Shown here in pieces: positions 1 to 16,999 of a DNA stretch of 64,000 nt (position 1 is its first letter; every line of letters begins with the position of its first letter). Made by a program: the position numbers and the translations under genes. The stretch comes from Aquila chrysaetos chrysaetos. Lineage: Eukaryota; Chordata; Aves; Accipitriformes; Accipitridae. The notes beneath the pieces were generated by a model. The model did not search any database. It saw nothing but the letters and a program-made list of their open reading frames with translations, and was not told the origin of the DNA. The stretch spans positions 62,001 through 126,000 of the forward strand of contig NW_024470395.1 of assembly GCF_900496995.4 (NCBI RefSeq), read 5' to 3'.

Positions 1-522
1 GTCCCCAGTGCTCCCAGTGTCTCCCAGTGCCATGCAATGCAATGCCGCAGGCACTGTCCCCAGTGCTCCCAGTGTCTCCCAGTGCCATGCAATGCACTCC
101 AGCGCTATGCAATGCAATGCCGCCGGCACTGTCCCAGTGCTCCCAGTGCCTCCCAGTGCCATTCAACGCATTGCCAAGCACCACAACACAGTGCTGCAGA
201 CACTGTCCCAGTGCCTCCCAGTGCCATTCAACGCATTGCCAAGCACCACAATGCAATGCTGCAGACACTGTCCCAGTGCTCCCAGTCCCCCCAGTCCCAT
301 GCAATGCACTCCAGCGCTATGCAATGCAATGCCGCAGGCACCATGCCAGTGCTCCCAGTCCCATGCAATGCACTCCAGCGCTATGCAATGCAATGCCGCC
401 GGCACCATCCCCAGTGCTCCCAGTGCCTCCCAGTGCCACGCGATGCACTCCAGCGCTATGCGATGCAATGCCGCCGGCGCCGTCCCCAGTGCTCCCAGTG
501 CCTCCCAGCGCCCCCAGCTCAC
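1..522. repeat. ATP1B2 intron 4 minisatellite
   Basis: A tandem array of imperfect units of about 50-60 bp built from CCCAGTGCTCCCAGTGC and ATGCAATGCAATGCCGC blocks. It abuts the exon 4 donor and continues beyond the left edge. Open frames through it are repeat artefacts. Confidence 0.85.
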
Positions 523-728
523 CCGGTTGACCTTGAGGAGGACGCAGGGCTGGCCGACGCCGTAGCCGTAGTCGTCAGCGGGCGCCAGCCCGGCGCAGGG
601 TCCCAGCAGGGAGCGGTTGAAGCGACAGGCGCGTTTGGGGTAGTTGGGGACGCTGTCGTCCGGCTGCTCGTTGTAGCGGCCGGGGACGCAGGCGGCGTTG
701 CGGGCGGCCTGCACGCTGTCGTTGTACG
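523..728 (-). CDS. ATP1B2: ATP1B2 coding exon 4
   Basis: These 206 nt run from PYNDSVQ through CVPGRY and ACRFNRS (FNRS is a glycosylation sequon) to LLKVNR, ending on a codon boundary before donor GTGAGC at 522-517. Cys residues in CVPGRY, RACRF and GPCAG are the conserved ectodomain disulfide cysteines of beta subunits. Confidence 0.93.
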
Positions 729-3700
729 CTGCGCCCAGCACCCGCTCGCACCGGCGCCGGCACCGGAGCCCCCCAGTGCCCGCCCGGTACGGACTAGAGC
801 CTGCCCGGTGCCTCCCGATGTCAGCCAGGGGCTTCCCAGTATGCATTAGGGCCCTCCCAGTGTCACCCAGTATGGACTAGAGTCCTCCCAGTAAGGATTT
901 GGGCCCTCCCAGTATGGACACAGGCCCTCCCAGTGCCTCCCAGTATGGATTTGGGCCCTCCCAGTGCTGCCCAGTGCCTCCCAGTATGGACTAGGGCCCT
1001 CCCAGTATGGACTAGGGCCTCCCCAGTGCTGCCAAGTGCCTCCCAGTATGGACTCGGGCCCCCCCCATCTCTCCCAGTATGGACTAGAGTGACCCCAGCG
1101 CTGCCCAGTACCTCCCAGTAAGGACTATGACCATCTTGATATGGACCATGATCATCCCAGTGCCTCCCACTATAGACAAGGGCCCTCCCAGTACAACCCA
1201 GTCCATTCCAGTGCCACCTCAGTCTGTCCCAGCACCTTCTGGTCCCCTCCCAGGTCCCTCCCAGTATGCCCCAGTCCCCTCCCAGTACACTCACGCTCGA
1301 GGAACTGGTGCAGGGCGCGGACGTAGTGACGCCAGGTCTGGCTCTGGGTGACGTTGAAGGTGACGTCCAGCCCCTCCGTGCGCGGGCGGATCATCATCCC
1401 TGCGCACGAGGACACGCCTCGCACAAGGACGCGCCTTGCAAACCCCGTGCATGCCGCTTGCACGGGGGCCGCGTGCCTCGCACGAGGGCTTGCGCGCCTC
1501 GTGCACGCCACTCCCACCCCCCCCCCATGCTTCGCGTGCTGCTTGCACACCTATCGCACAAGCAGGCAGCGTGCAAAAGGAGCACCCTGGGAACGCAACG
1601 GGCTCGCACGAGTCTCGCGCACGCCTGGCATGAGGGGCACACAAGGACGGATGGGCCGTGCACGAGGACCGCGCATCGCACAGCCCCCCCTTGCACGAGG
1701 ATTACACTGGGCTTGCACGCCTCACATGTGACAGCCGTGCAATGCGCAACAGCTGTGCAACACGCAACAGCTCTGCAACACGCAACAGGGGGCCCTCGTG
1801 CAAGCCCCCGTGCAAGGGGGTGTTGGGGAGGGAAGCCACCCATTACACGCCCTCCCCCGTGCAATGCCCCCCAGTGCAAGGTTCCACGTAAGGACCCTCG
1901 TGCAAGCCCTCGTGAACCCTCGTGCGAGGGCCATACTGGGGGCGGTGAGGCCGCCCATTGCACAACCACCCCCCTCCAACACTCCCCACCACGAGGCCCC
2001 ATTTGAGGTCCCTTGTGCAAAGCGTCCCTCGTGCAAACCCTCGTGCAAGGGGCCCCTCGTGCAAGGGGCCCACGCACACTGGGGATGATGAGGTCGCCCA
2101 TCACCCCCCATTACCAGTCCCCACCGGAGGTCCCTCGTGCGAGGGGTCCCCCGCACGTGCCCTCGTGCAAGCCCTCGTGCGAGGGCCCCCCCTCGTGCGC
2201 ACCGGGGGTGGCGAGCCGGTCCTGGTACTTGGGGACGTGGGGGTCGACGCTCTGCAGCATCACCCACATGGTGAGAGCAAAGAGCCCGGCCAGGAACCCG
2301 TAGAACACCAGGTAGAAGAGCAGGATCAGGCCTGGGGGGGGGGGGTAAAATAGGGGGTAAATACCCCCCCAAGTGCCCCCCCGGGGGTAAATACTCCCAT
2401 GGGGTCAAAGATACCCCCCCCAGGGTTAAACACCCCCAAAATTGTCCCTAACCCCAAAATAAGGCCCTTTAGAAGAGTGGGATGAGGTCTTGGGGGTAAA
2501 ATAGGGGGTAAATACCCCCCCCCAAGTGCCCCCCCCCGGGGCAAATACACCTTCTGGAGTCAGATACCCCCCCCAAATGCCCCTCCTTGGGGTTAAACAC
2601 ACCCCAAAATTGTCCATCACCCCCAAAATAAACACCTTTAAAGAGCAGGATCAGGCGGGGGGGGGTAAAAATGGGGGGGTAATTATCCCCCTATGTGCCC
2701 CCTCAACACAAATACCCTCCCAAAACTGCCCCGATGACATCAAATACCCCCTAAAACTGCCCTGAAGCCTTTAAATGCTGCCCCAAAACTGCCCCCAGAG
2801 CCCCCCAAAAGTGCCTCAATAACATCAAATACCCCCCAAAGTGCCCCCAGAGCCCCAAAGACCCCCCCAAATTTCACCAATAACATCAAATAACCCCGAA
2901 ACTGCCCCCAGAACAAGGAATACTCACCCAAACTGCCCCGATAACATCAAACAGCCCCCCCAAAATGCCCGTCGAGCCCCAAATCCCCCCAAACCTACCC
3001 CAATGACAATAAATAGCCCCCCAAAACTGCCCTCAAGCCACTAAAAGCCCCCCCCAAACTGCCCCCAGAGCCCCAAATACCTCCCCAAACTGCTCCAATA
3101 TCACCAAATAACCCCCCAAACTGCCCTGAACCCCCCCAAATACCCCCCAAAACTGCCCCCTGAGCCCTAAGGATCCCCCAAAACTGCTCTGATGACATCA
3201 AATACCCCCCTCAAATTGTCTGAACCCCCAAGTACCCCCCAAATACCCATGAAATTGCCCCAGTGACATCAAATAACCCCCAAAACTGCCCTTAACACCT
3301 CAAATACCCCCCAAAGTGCTCCGATGACATCAGATACCCCCCGAACTGCCCTGAACCCTCTAAATACCCCCCACAACTGCCCCAGAACCCCCCAAATATC
3401 GAAGAAATTGCCCCAATGACACCAAATACCCTGCAAAATTGCCCTGTACACTTCAAATACCCCCCCAAACTGCCCCGAGCCCTAGAGACCCCCCCAAATG
3501 TGCTCCGATGACATCAAATACCCCCCAAACTCTCGACCCCCCAATCTGCTCTCAGAGCCCCCAAATACCCACGAAATTGCCCCAATAACATCAAATAACC
3601 CCCCCAAACCACCCCCAGAAGCACAAACACCCCCAAAATGCCCCCACAAACTCCACATGTCCCCCCCCAAACCGCACTGACACCCTCCCCAAAATACCCT

Positions 3701-5298
3701 CCAAACCAACGCTGAGCCCCCCCAAACCATCCCCTGGATCCCCCAAACCCACCCCCTGCACCAGTCCCCAAATCCCCTTCATTCCCCCCAATATCAAACT
3801 CACTCCTGCCCCCCCCGGCAACCTTCTGGACCCCCCCAAATCCCCCCCAACATCCCTTCTGCACCCCTCAAGTGCCCCCACTGCACTCCACATGCCCGCA
3901 GACCCCCCCAAATTCCCCCCAGACCCCTAAGCCCCCCCCCAACCCCTAAATCCCCATCAGAGCCATCTGTCCCTGCAAAGGCGGGGGGGTCCCTGGGCCA
4001 TGGGGGTCCCCATCTGTCTGTCTGCAAATTGGGGGGGGGGGGTCCCTGGGCATGGGGGGGGGGATGTCCATCTGGTCATCTCCCCCCCCGGGGGGGTCCC
4101 CGTCACTCCCATCCCCCAACTCCGACCATGACCTACTTTTGTAGCCACAGCGCGACAGATGGGGGGGGGGGCACAACCCACCCCCTGCCCCCCCCCCAAA
4201 CTGCCCCCCTTGGGACCCCAATCTGCCCCCCCCCAAATTACAGCCTCGTTTGGGGGTGCCTGTAGGCCCATCTCCCCTTGCACCCCCAAAAGGGGGGGCT
4301 CTCCATGCAGCCCCCTCCCATTGCACCCATATGGGGTCCTTGTGTAAATATCTCCCCCCCCAAAAAACAGCCTTAAAAGTGGGGATCCCCCCAATTACAA
4401 CCCAATGGGGGGGGGGTCCCTATGCAACACCCCCCCACAAGTTGCACACATACGGGGGGGTGTAAGCAAACGTCCTTTCTGAGGGAGGGTGTCTCTAGGA
4501 AGCCCCCCCGGTTGCATCCATATGGGGGGGGGGGGCCTATGTAATCCCTCCGCATTGCACCCATATGTGGGGGCCCAATATAACGCCCTCCCATTGCACC
4601 CATATGGGGGGGGGTCCCTATACAACTCCCTCCTGTTGCACCCCGGGGGGGGGGGGGGGCACATATACAGTCCCCTCCCGCTGCACCCATACTGGGGGTT
4701 ACCTATGCGACCCCCCCCACTGCACCCAAACGGGGCATCCTTATGGACCCCCCCAACTGCATCTATGGGGGGGTCCCTATGCAACCCCATCATATCGCAT
4801 CCATACTGGGGGCCCCTATGTAAGCCCCCCTCAATTGCATCTGCATGGGGGAGCGGGTCCCTAAGCCACTCACCCTCCTATTGCACCCATATGGGGGGGT
4901 CCCCTATGCAACCCCCCCATCACCACTGAACCCATACAGGGCGTCCCCATGCAACCCCTTCCATTTGCACCTCTATGGGGGGGGGTCCCAATACCCCCCC
5001 AGTTGCACCCATATGGGGGGCACCCTCAGTTACATGCTATTGCGGGGTCCCCCCAAGTGCATCCCTATAGAGGGACTACTCTGCAACCTCCCACCGCACC
5101 CCAGGGGTGCTTCCCCCCATTTTACCCCCCCAAACTGGGGGTGGGGGGGGGTCTTCCCAGCAACACCCCTCTGCCCCCAGACTTACCCCAACTGGTGCCT
5201 GTTCTGCCCAGGAACTGGCGGCTCCGTGGGTCCCACACGAAGGCCCGCCACTCGGCCAACCTCTGCCCGCAGCTTCGCTTTTCCTTGTCCCGAGCCAT
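523..5298 (-). CDS. ATP1B2: Na,K-ATPase beta-2 subunit, exons 1-4, 3' end outside window
   Basis: This encodes the beta-2 subunit of the Na+/K+-ATPase, a single-pass type II glycoprotein that escorts the alpha subunit to the plasma membrane and is also a glial adhesion molecule. Four coding exons read on the minus strand: 5298-5187, 2331-2203, 1399-1295 and 728-523. They join in frame to 184 codons (112+129+105+206 nt). The cytoplasmic start is [13 protein letters not shown] transmembrane helix follows at about residues 38-66 ([20 protein letters not shown]). The ectodomain opens with [11 protein letters not shown] and later has [10 protein letters not shown] and [12 protein letters not shown]. 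This tracks human ATP1B2 closely and is nearer to it than to ATP1B1 as I recall those sequences. The remaining ectodomain exons lie left of base 1. GRK1b lies divergently upstream. Identification rests on recalled family sequence. Confidence 0.93.
735..1290. repeat. ATP1B2 intron 3 minisatellite (CCCTCCCAGTATGGACTAGGG)
   Basis: Imperfect repeats of about 20-30 bp with core CTCCCAGTATGGACTAGG fill the intron between exons 3 and 4. Nothing else is visible there. Confidence 0.85.
1295..1399 (-). CDS. ATP1B2: ATP1B2 coding exon 3
   Basis: These 105 nt encode [20 protein letters not shown] and on to HQFLE. NVTQ is an N-glycosylation sequon. The acceptor is GCGCAG and the donor GTGAGT (complement of 1289-1294). 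Confidence 0.92.
1402..2200. repeat. ATP1B2 intron 2 CTCGTGC/GCACGAG palindromic repeat
   Basis: Scattered and tandem copies of CCTCGTGCAAG and CCTCGTGCGAGGG fill the intron. The short units are near-palindromic. The same motif family recurs at 8043-8061 and 18060-19370 in this window. Confidence 0.85.
2203..2331 (-). CDS. ATP1B2: ATP1B2 coding exon 2 (transmembrane segment)
   Basis: These 129 nt encode the single membrane span and the first extracellular residues, ending DRLATPG. The acceptor is AG at 2333-2332 after a C-rich tract, and the donor GTGCGC begins at 2202. The phase matches exons 1 and 3. Confidence 0.93.
2334..2720. repeat. ATP1B2 intron 1: GGGGGTAAATACCCCCC repeat
   Basis: Units of about 95 bp and shorter carry a near-palindromic GGGTAAATACCCCCC block, AAAATTGTCC and AAGAGCAGGATCAGGC. 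The last of these resembles the start of ATP1B2 exon 2 on the opposite strand (GCCTGATCCTGCTCTT), so part of the exon-2 acceptor block may have been copied into the array (about 2468-2495 and 2641-2660). Confidence 0.7.
2721..3960. repeat. ATP1B2 intron 1: CCCCCAAAACTGCCCC/ATGACATCAAATA minisatellite
   Basis: About 1.2 kb of imperfect repeats of roughly 30-60 bp with cores CCCCAAAACTGCCC and GATGACATCAAATACCCCCC. The plus strand is strongly C-rich. No gene is seen. Confidence 0.85.
3961..5160. repeat. ATP1B2 intron 1: TTGCACCCATATGGGGGG minisatellite
   Basis: Repeats of roughly 60 bp with TTGCACCCATATGGGGGG, CCCTATGCAACCCCC and long G or C runs. It ends just before the exon 1 donor. No gene is seen. 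Confidence 0.85.
5187..5298 (-). CDS. ATP1B2: ATP1B2 coding exon 1
   Basis: It starts at ATG 5298-5296 and encodes the cytoplasmic tail with the conserved CGQ..EW..FVW and GRTGTSW motifs. The donor is GTAAGT (complement of 5181-5186). The length of 112 nt leaves phase 1. A minus-strand TATA box lies about 130 bp upstream, which supports this start. Confidence 0.93.
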
Positions 5299-5399
5299 GT
5301 GGGGGGCTCCGCCGCGATCCCCCCCCCCGGCCCCCGCTACTCCCCCGGTGTCGCTCCCGGTACCGCTCCGCTCCCCCCGCGCCGGGACTCGAACCCGCG

Positions 5400-5660
5400 A
5401 CTCCCCGCTGCCGCCGCCTCATCGCCTTATATAGACTCGGAGCTCCGCCCCCCCGGGCGCCTCGCCACGCCCCCTAAAAGCCGCCGCGCCACGCCCCTCA
5501 TGCTAATAGCGCTTTCTAAAGCCGCCGCGCCACGCCCCTTATGCTAATAACGCTTTCTAAAGCTGCCGCACCACGCCCCCCGCGCCTTGCCACGCCCCCT
5601 AGGCGAACAGTACTTTCTGAATTCCCCTCGCCCCGCCGCTATGCTAATGAGGGGGGCGGA
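5400..5660 (-). promoter_or_regulatory. ATP1B2: ATP1B2 promoter: TATA box and 41-bp GC-box/ATGCTAAT repeats
   Basis: On the minus strand CGAGTCTATATAAGG (about 5423-5438) is a clear TATA box about 130 bp upstream of the ATG, predicting a start near 5400. Further upstream ATGCTAAT occurs at 5500-5507, 5541-5548 and 5641-5648. The first two sit in 41-bp direct repeats that also hold CCACGCCCC boxes and CTTTCTAAAGC. ATGCTAAT differs from the POU octamer ATGCAAAT at one base. The factor assignment is inference. Confidence 0.75.
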
Positions 5661-5789
5661 GCGTCCCGCGGCTATTCCCACCGTCCCCCATTGAGAGATT
5701 TGGGGACAGGGGGCTTGAGGGGGGGGGCTCTTAAAGGACCCACGCAGGGAGGGGGGCACAGACCAACGTGGGCGGGGGGAAGCTGGAAG

Positions 5790-6255
5790 GATACTGGGGG
5801 ATACTGGGAATATTGGGGGGGTAACTGGGAGCACTGGGGGAGGAATGTGGAGACTTGTGGGGTAACTGGGAGCCCTCGAGGGGGGTTACTGGGAGCCTTG
5901 GGGATAACTGGGAACTCGGTGGGGGGATAACTAGGAATGCTGGGATATTGCTGGGGGCAGGGGGGTTACTGGAAGCCCTGGGGGGCGGGTTACTGGGGGC
6001 ACTGGGGAGGGTTACTGGGAGCACTAGGGGGTTACTGGGGGATAAGTGGGAGCCCTGAAGGGTAACTGACAGCACGGAGGGGATTACTGGGAAGCACTGG
6101 GAGGCTACTGGGAGCACTGGGGGGTGGTTACTGGGAGGTTACTGGGAGCACTGGGAGGGGTTACTGTGGGGTTACTGGGAGCACTGGGGGGTGGTGAATG
6201 GGAGCACTGGGGGGGTTACTGGGAGGTTACTGGGAGCATTGGGGATGGGAACTGG
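5790..6255. repeat. Intergenic GGTTACTGGGAGCACTGGGG minisatellite
   Basis: Tandem units of about 20-30 bp with core GTTACTGGGAGCACTGGG lie between the divergent ATP1B2 and GRK1b promoters. No gene is seen. Confidence 0.88.
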
Positions 6256-6539
6256 GTGCTCTCCGACCACCCGCGTTTCTCTCCTCGCCTGGTTATTAAT
6301 GAAGGGGCGTGGCCAAAGAGGGGGCGTGGCCTAGAGGGAAGGTCACCCGGGGTCAAGGATGTGGGGAGAAGACCCCCCCTCCCCGGGCGTCCCAGCGCTA
6401 TGCCCCCCCCCCCCGAGGAATGCGGCCACCCCTGCCCCGCTCCCAGTTCCCCCAGTCCCAAACTGGTCAGACTGGTCCAGCCAGACTGGGAAATATCACT
6501 GTCCCCCCCCCCAAGGAGTTGAGGGGGGGGGGAGGATAA

Positions 6540-7700
6540 CCGGATGCCTGGGTCCCTCCTGAGACACACACACCCCCTCCCCAAGGGAGGGGGGGGGGAC
6601 ACCCAGGCGTCCGGGCGACCCAGGCGACCAAGGGGGGGGGCGCCCGGGGGGGGCACCCAGGCGTCCGGGGGGGGGGGCACACGGACCCAGGCGTGCCCGG
6701 CCGAGCGCTCCCAGCTCCCCGGTAACGGCTCGTCCCCGCCGGGCAGCGGCAGCCAACAGCCCCCCCGGGCCCCCCCGGGTCCCCTGGGGACAGAGGGGGG
6801 GGGGCCGGATGCCTGGGTGTCCCCCCCCCGTGGTAAATTGGGGAGGGGGGGGACGACTCCCGGGTACCTGGGTCCCTTGGGGTCAATGGTGGGGGGTGTG
6901 TCCCCACCCCATGGTAAATGGGGGGGGGGGTCCCGGCTGCCTGGGTCCCTTGGGGTCAATGGTGAGGGGGGGGGGGGAGGGGGGGTCGTGCCCCCCCCCC
7001 CCTCCGGTCCCGACCGCCCCCGGGGGATTTGGTTAATCCCCGGGCGGGGCTAATCCCACCCCGGGGCCACCGGGAACCGCCGCGGGCAAGGGGAGCTGCG
7101 CAGGTGAGGCTGGACGGTGGGGGGGGTCCCGGGGTGGGGGGTCCCGGGGTGGGGGGTCCCGGGCTGGGGAGGTACTGGGGTGGGGGGTCCCGGGGTGGGG
7201 GGGGGACTGGGGTGGGGGGTACCGGGGTGGGGGGTCCCGGGGGTGCGGGGATCCTGGGGGCCTGGGTGCCCTGGGGGTGGGGGGTCCCGATGCCTGAGTC
7301 CTCTGGGGGAGGGTCTCGGGGGTGGGGGGATCCTGGGGGCCTGGGTGCCCTGGGGGTGGGGGTCAAGGGGTGAGGGGTCTCCTGGACATCTGGGTGCCCT
7401 GGGAGTGGGGGGAGGGGGGGTCCCAACACCTGGGTCCCCTGGGGGTGGGGGGTCCCTGATGCCTGGGTCCCCTGGGGGGGGGGGGGGTCCCGACACCTGG
7501 GTCCCCTGGGGGGGGGGGGTCCCTGATGCCTGGGTCCCCTGGGGTGGGGGGGTCCCAACACCTGGGTCCCCTGGGGGGGGGGGGGGTCCCGACACCTGGG
7601 TCCCCTTGGGGGGGGGTCCCGGATGCCTGGGTCCCCTGGGGGGGTCCTGACACCTGGGTCCCCTTGTGGGGGGGGGTCTCCCGGGTGCCCGGGTCCCTCT
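6540..7700. repeat. G-rich CCTGGGTCCCCTGGGGG minisatellite upstream of GRK1b
   Basis: Tandem units of about 30 bp with GATGCCTGGGTCCCCTGGGGG and long G runs, able to form G-quadruplexes on the plus strand. Within it 7030-7060 holds two TAATCC motifs, listed separately. Confidence 0.85.
7031..7060. promoter_or_regulatory. Paired CRX/OTX-type TAATCC sites
   Basis: TTAATCC at 7033-7039 and CTAATCC at 7050-7056 sit 17 bp apart in an otherwise G/C-only stretch about 1.05 kb upstream of the GRK1b ATG. TAATCC is the known photoreceptor CRX/OTX core, and a kinase that acts on opsins is an expected CRX target. Binding is inferred. Confidence 0.5.
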
Positions 7701-7732
7701 CCTCCCATGCTCCTCCCCCTCCCACCCCCTCC

Positions 7733-7886
7733 TTCCCAGCATCCTTTGCTGCAAAGCACAGTGGGAGCAGCCACATTGGGGGGGGTGGGGTGTGTCTCCC
7801 AGAATCCTTTGCAGCAGCAGCGTTCTCGGCCTGGGGGAGACGGACCACCCTTCCCATCATGCCCTATGGCCCCAATGCATTGTGGG
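7733..7886. promoter_or_regulatory. Four ZNF143/THAP11-like motifs
   Basis: Four related motifs fall within 154 bp: TTCCCAGCATCCTTTGC (7733-7749), CTCCCAGAATCCTTTGC (7796-7812), TTCCCATCATGCCC (7851-7864) and, inverted, CAATGCATTGTGGG (7873-7886). They resemble the long ZNF143/THAP11 (SBS) element built on TTCCCAGAATGCATTGC. They sit in the least repetitive stretch between ATP1B2 and GRK1b. Factor identity is inferred from recalled consensus. Confidence 0.55.
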
Positions 7887-7944
7887 ATGGGGGGGGGGCC
7901 TCTTGTGTGAGGGGCCGTGAAAGCAGCTTAGGCACGAGCCCCGC

Positions 7945-8089
7945 TGAGCCGCTTACCCGCTAATTATAGCGCGCCGGCCCTTTAAGAGCTGTGACCTTGC
8001 CCGGGGCGGGGTTAATCCCCGGGGGGGGGGGCAGATCCCCATCCTCGTGCTTCGCACGAGGGCTCACCCCCGACCCGCTCCCCGCAGCC
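7945..8089 (+). promoter_or_regulatory. GRK1B: GRK1b proximal promoter
   Basis: This holds TAATTA (7962-7967, homeodomain core) overlapping a TTATAG stretch that could serve as a weak TATA element. It also holds TGACCTTG (7992-7999, an ERR/NR5A half-site) and TTAATCCCC (8012-8020, CRX/OTX core). The set fits a photoreceptor promoter. The start site cannot be fixed from sequence alone. Confidence 0.55.
8043..8061. other. Perfect 8-bp inverted repeat just upstream of the GRK1b ATG
   Basis: CCTCGTGC-TTC-GCACGAGG is a perfect stem of 8 with a 3-base loop, ending 28 bp before the start codon. It would form a hairpin in a 5' UTR or act as a dyad DNA site. The same words make up the arrays in ATP1B2 intron 2 and at 18.06-19.37 kb. 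Confidence 0.7.
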
Positions 8090-15155
<7,066 letters not shown>

Positions 15156-16310
15156 TGGGGTGGAGGGGCACCCCAAATTTGGGGGGGGGGATAAAAGTGG
15201 GGGTACACTACCTTGGGGTATGGGGGGGGGGTCTCAAAAGTTGTGGGTTCCTCACCCTGGGGTATGGGGGGGGCTCAAAAGTGGGGACCCCCCGTAGAGT
15301 ATATGGAATGGGGAGGGTCAAAAGTGGGGGTTCCCCAGCTTGGGGTACAGGAGGGAGCTCAAAGGTGGGGGGGGGCCCTCCCTTGGGTTATCTGGAATGG
15401 GGGACCCCAAAAGTGGGAGTCCCCCACTTCGGGGTATGGGGGGCTAAAATTGGGGGTCCCCTCTCTGGGGATATCTGGACTGGGGGGGACCCCTGTGTTG
15501 GTCCCCCAAATGGGGCAGCCCAAAAGTGGGGTTCCCCCCCACCTTGGGGTATCCAGAAGAGGATGTGGGGGGGGGGGTCCCTCCCATGGCATTCGGGGGA
15601 CTCTAAAATTGGGGGGTGTCCTCCCCCAGGGTATATGGAATGGGGGTCCCCTGTGGGGTATCTGGAAGGGGGGGACCCCCAAAATGAGGCAGTCCAAAAT
15701 GGGGGTCCCCTCTGGGGCATTAGATATGGGGGTCGTGTCCCCCCCGGGGTATAGGGGGGGCCCAAAAGTGGGGGTGTCCCCCCTGGGTACCTGGAATGGG
15801 GGGGCAAAAGTGGGGTACCCCCTGGGGAATCCCTAGGCTGCACCCCCAAATAGGGGACCCCCAAACTGGGCCCCCCCCAGGGGTAGCCCTGTACGGAACC
15901 CCCCAAAATTGAGGCCACCCCTCAGGAACACCCCAAAACCCCACGACCTCCCCCCAAATCCCCCTCCCCCTGGGAAGGGGAGACACCCCAAAAGTTGGGG
16001 GGGGCCCTGGGGACACCCCAAAACACGAGCTCTCCCCCCCCCCCAACTGAAGGACTCCCCTCCCTCAGACCTCAGGGGCCCCCCCCCCTCAGCTCGGTGC
16101 CACCCTGGGGAGGGGGACACACCAATCCCCCCCCCAAATGACCCTTCCCTGGGGTTGGGGTCCCCCAAAACTCACCTCATGCCCCCCCCCCCCGACTCAG
16201 GGAGACCCTTTGCCCCCCCCCCAAAAAAGGGGCCCCCCCTCCATTCTATGGGGACCCTGGTGTCCTCATTCCCCCCCCCCCCAGTGTACAATAAATTGTG
16301 GTTGTTGCTG
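15156..16310 (+). other. GRK1B: GRK1b 3' UTR
   Basis: From the stop to the poly(A) signal the sequence is G- then C-rich, with repeats of about 30-60 bp around AAAAGTGGGGGTCCCCC and GGTATGGGGGG. No other gene is seen. The extent is inferred from the signal at 16290. Confidence 0.65.
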
Positions 16311-16330
16311 CTCCGTGTGGGGGGTTTGGT
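16290..16330 (+). terminator. GRK1B: GRK1b poly(A) signal
   Basis: AATAAA at 16290-16295 is followed 5-35 bp later by GTGGTTGTTGCTGCTCCGTG and GGTTTGGTTTT, a typical GU-rich downstream element. It is the only such combination after the GRK1b stop. Confidence 0.8.
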
Positions 16331-16339
16331 TTTGGGGAC

Positions 16340-16985
16340 ACCCCCCCCCGTGTCACCCCCAGTGTGTTGTCCCCCCATCTCCATGGTGCCACCGTCCCCC
16401 AGTGTCCCCAAGGCCACCCTGTGCCCCCCTCCATGTCCCCCGTGACCCTGCACACCCCCCCCATGTCCCCAGTGTCCCCCATGTCCCCCACATCCCCATC
16501 ATGGTCCCCCGTGTCCCCCCGCGTCCCCCACGTCTCCAGTGTCCTCCACGTCCCCACACCTCCCACGTCCCCATCTCCCCCACGTCCCCCCGTGTCCCCC
16601 GTGTCCCCTTCTCCCCATCTCCAATGTCCCCATGTCCCCAATGTCCCCATGTCCCCCCATGTCCCCCCATGTCTCTAATTATCCCCACATCCCCCATGTC
16701 CCCCACGTCCCCCATGTGCCCCGTGTCTCCCCACGTGTCCAGTGTCCCCAATGTCCCCCATGTCCCCCATGTCCCCCCATGTCCCCCATGTCCCCCAATG
16801 TCCCCCATGTCCCCAATGTCCCCCATGTCCCCCCATGTCCCCAATGTCCCCCACGACCCCAATGTCCCCCATGTCCCCCCATGTCCCCAATGTCCCCCAT
16901 GTCCCCAATGTCCCCATGTCCCCCCATGTCCCCAATGTCCCCCATGTCCCCATGTCCCCCACGTCCCCCCCCCCGTGTCCCCGCT
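16340..16985. repeat. CCCCATGTCCCCAATGT minisatellite between convergent genes
   Basis: Tandem 9-18-bp units of CCCCATGTCCCCAATGTCC fill the gap between the GRK1b and ZBTB4 poly(A) signals. Confidence 0.92.
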
Positions 16986-16999
16986 CAGGCCAGCTCAGC

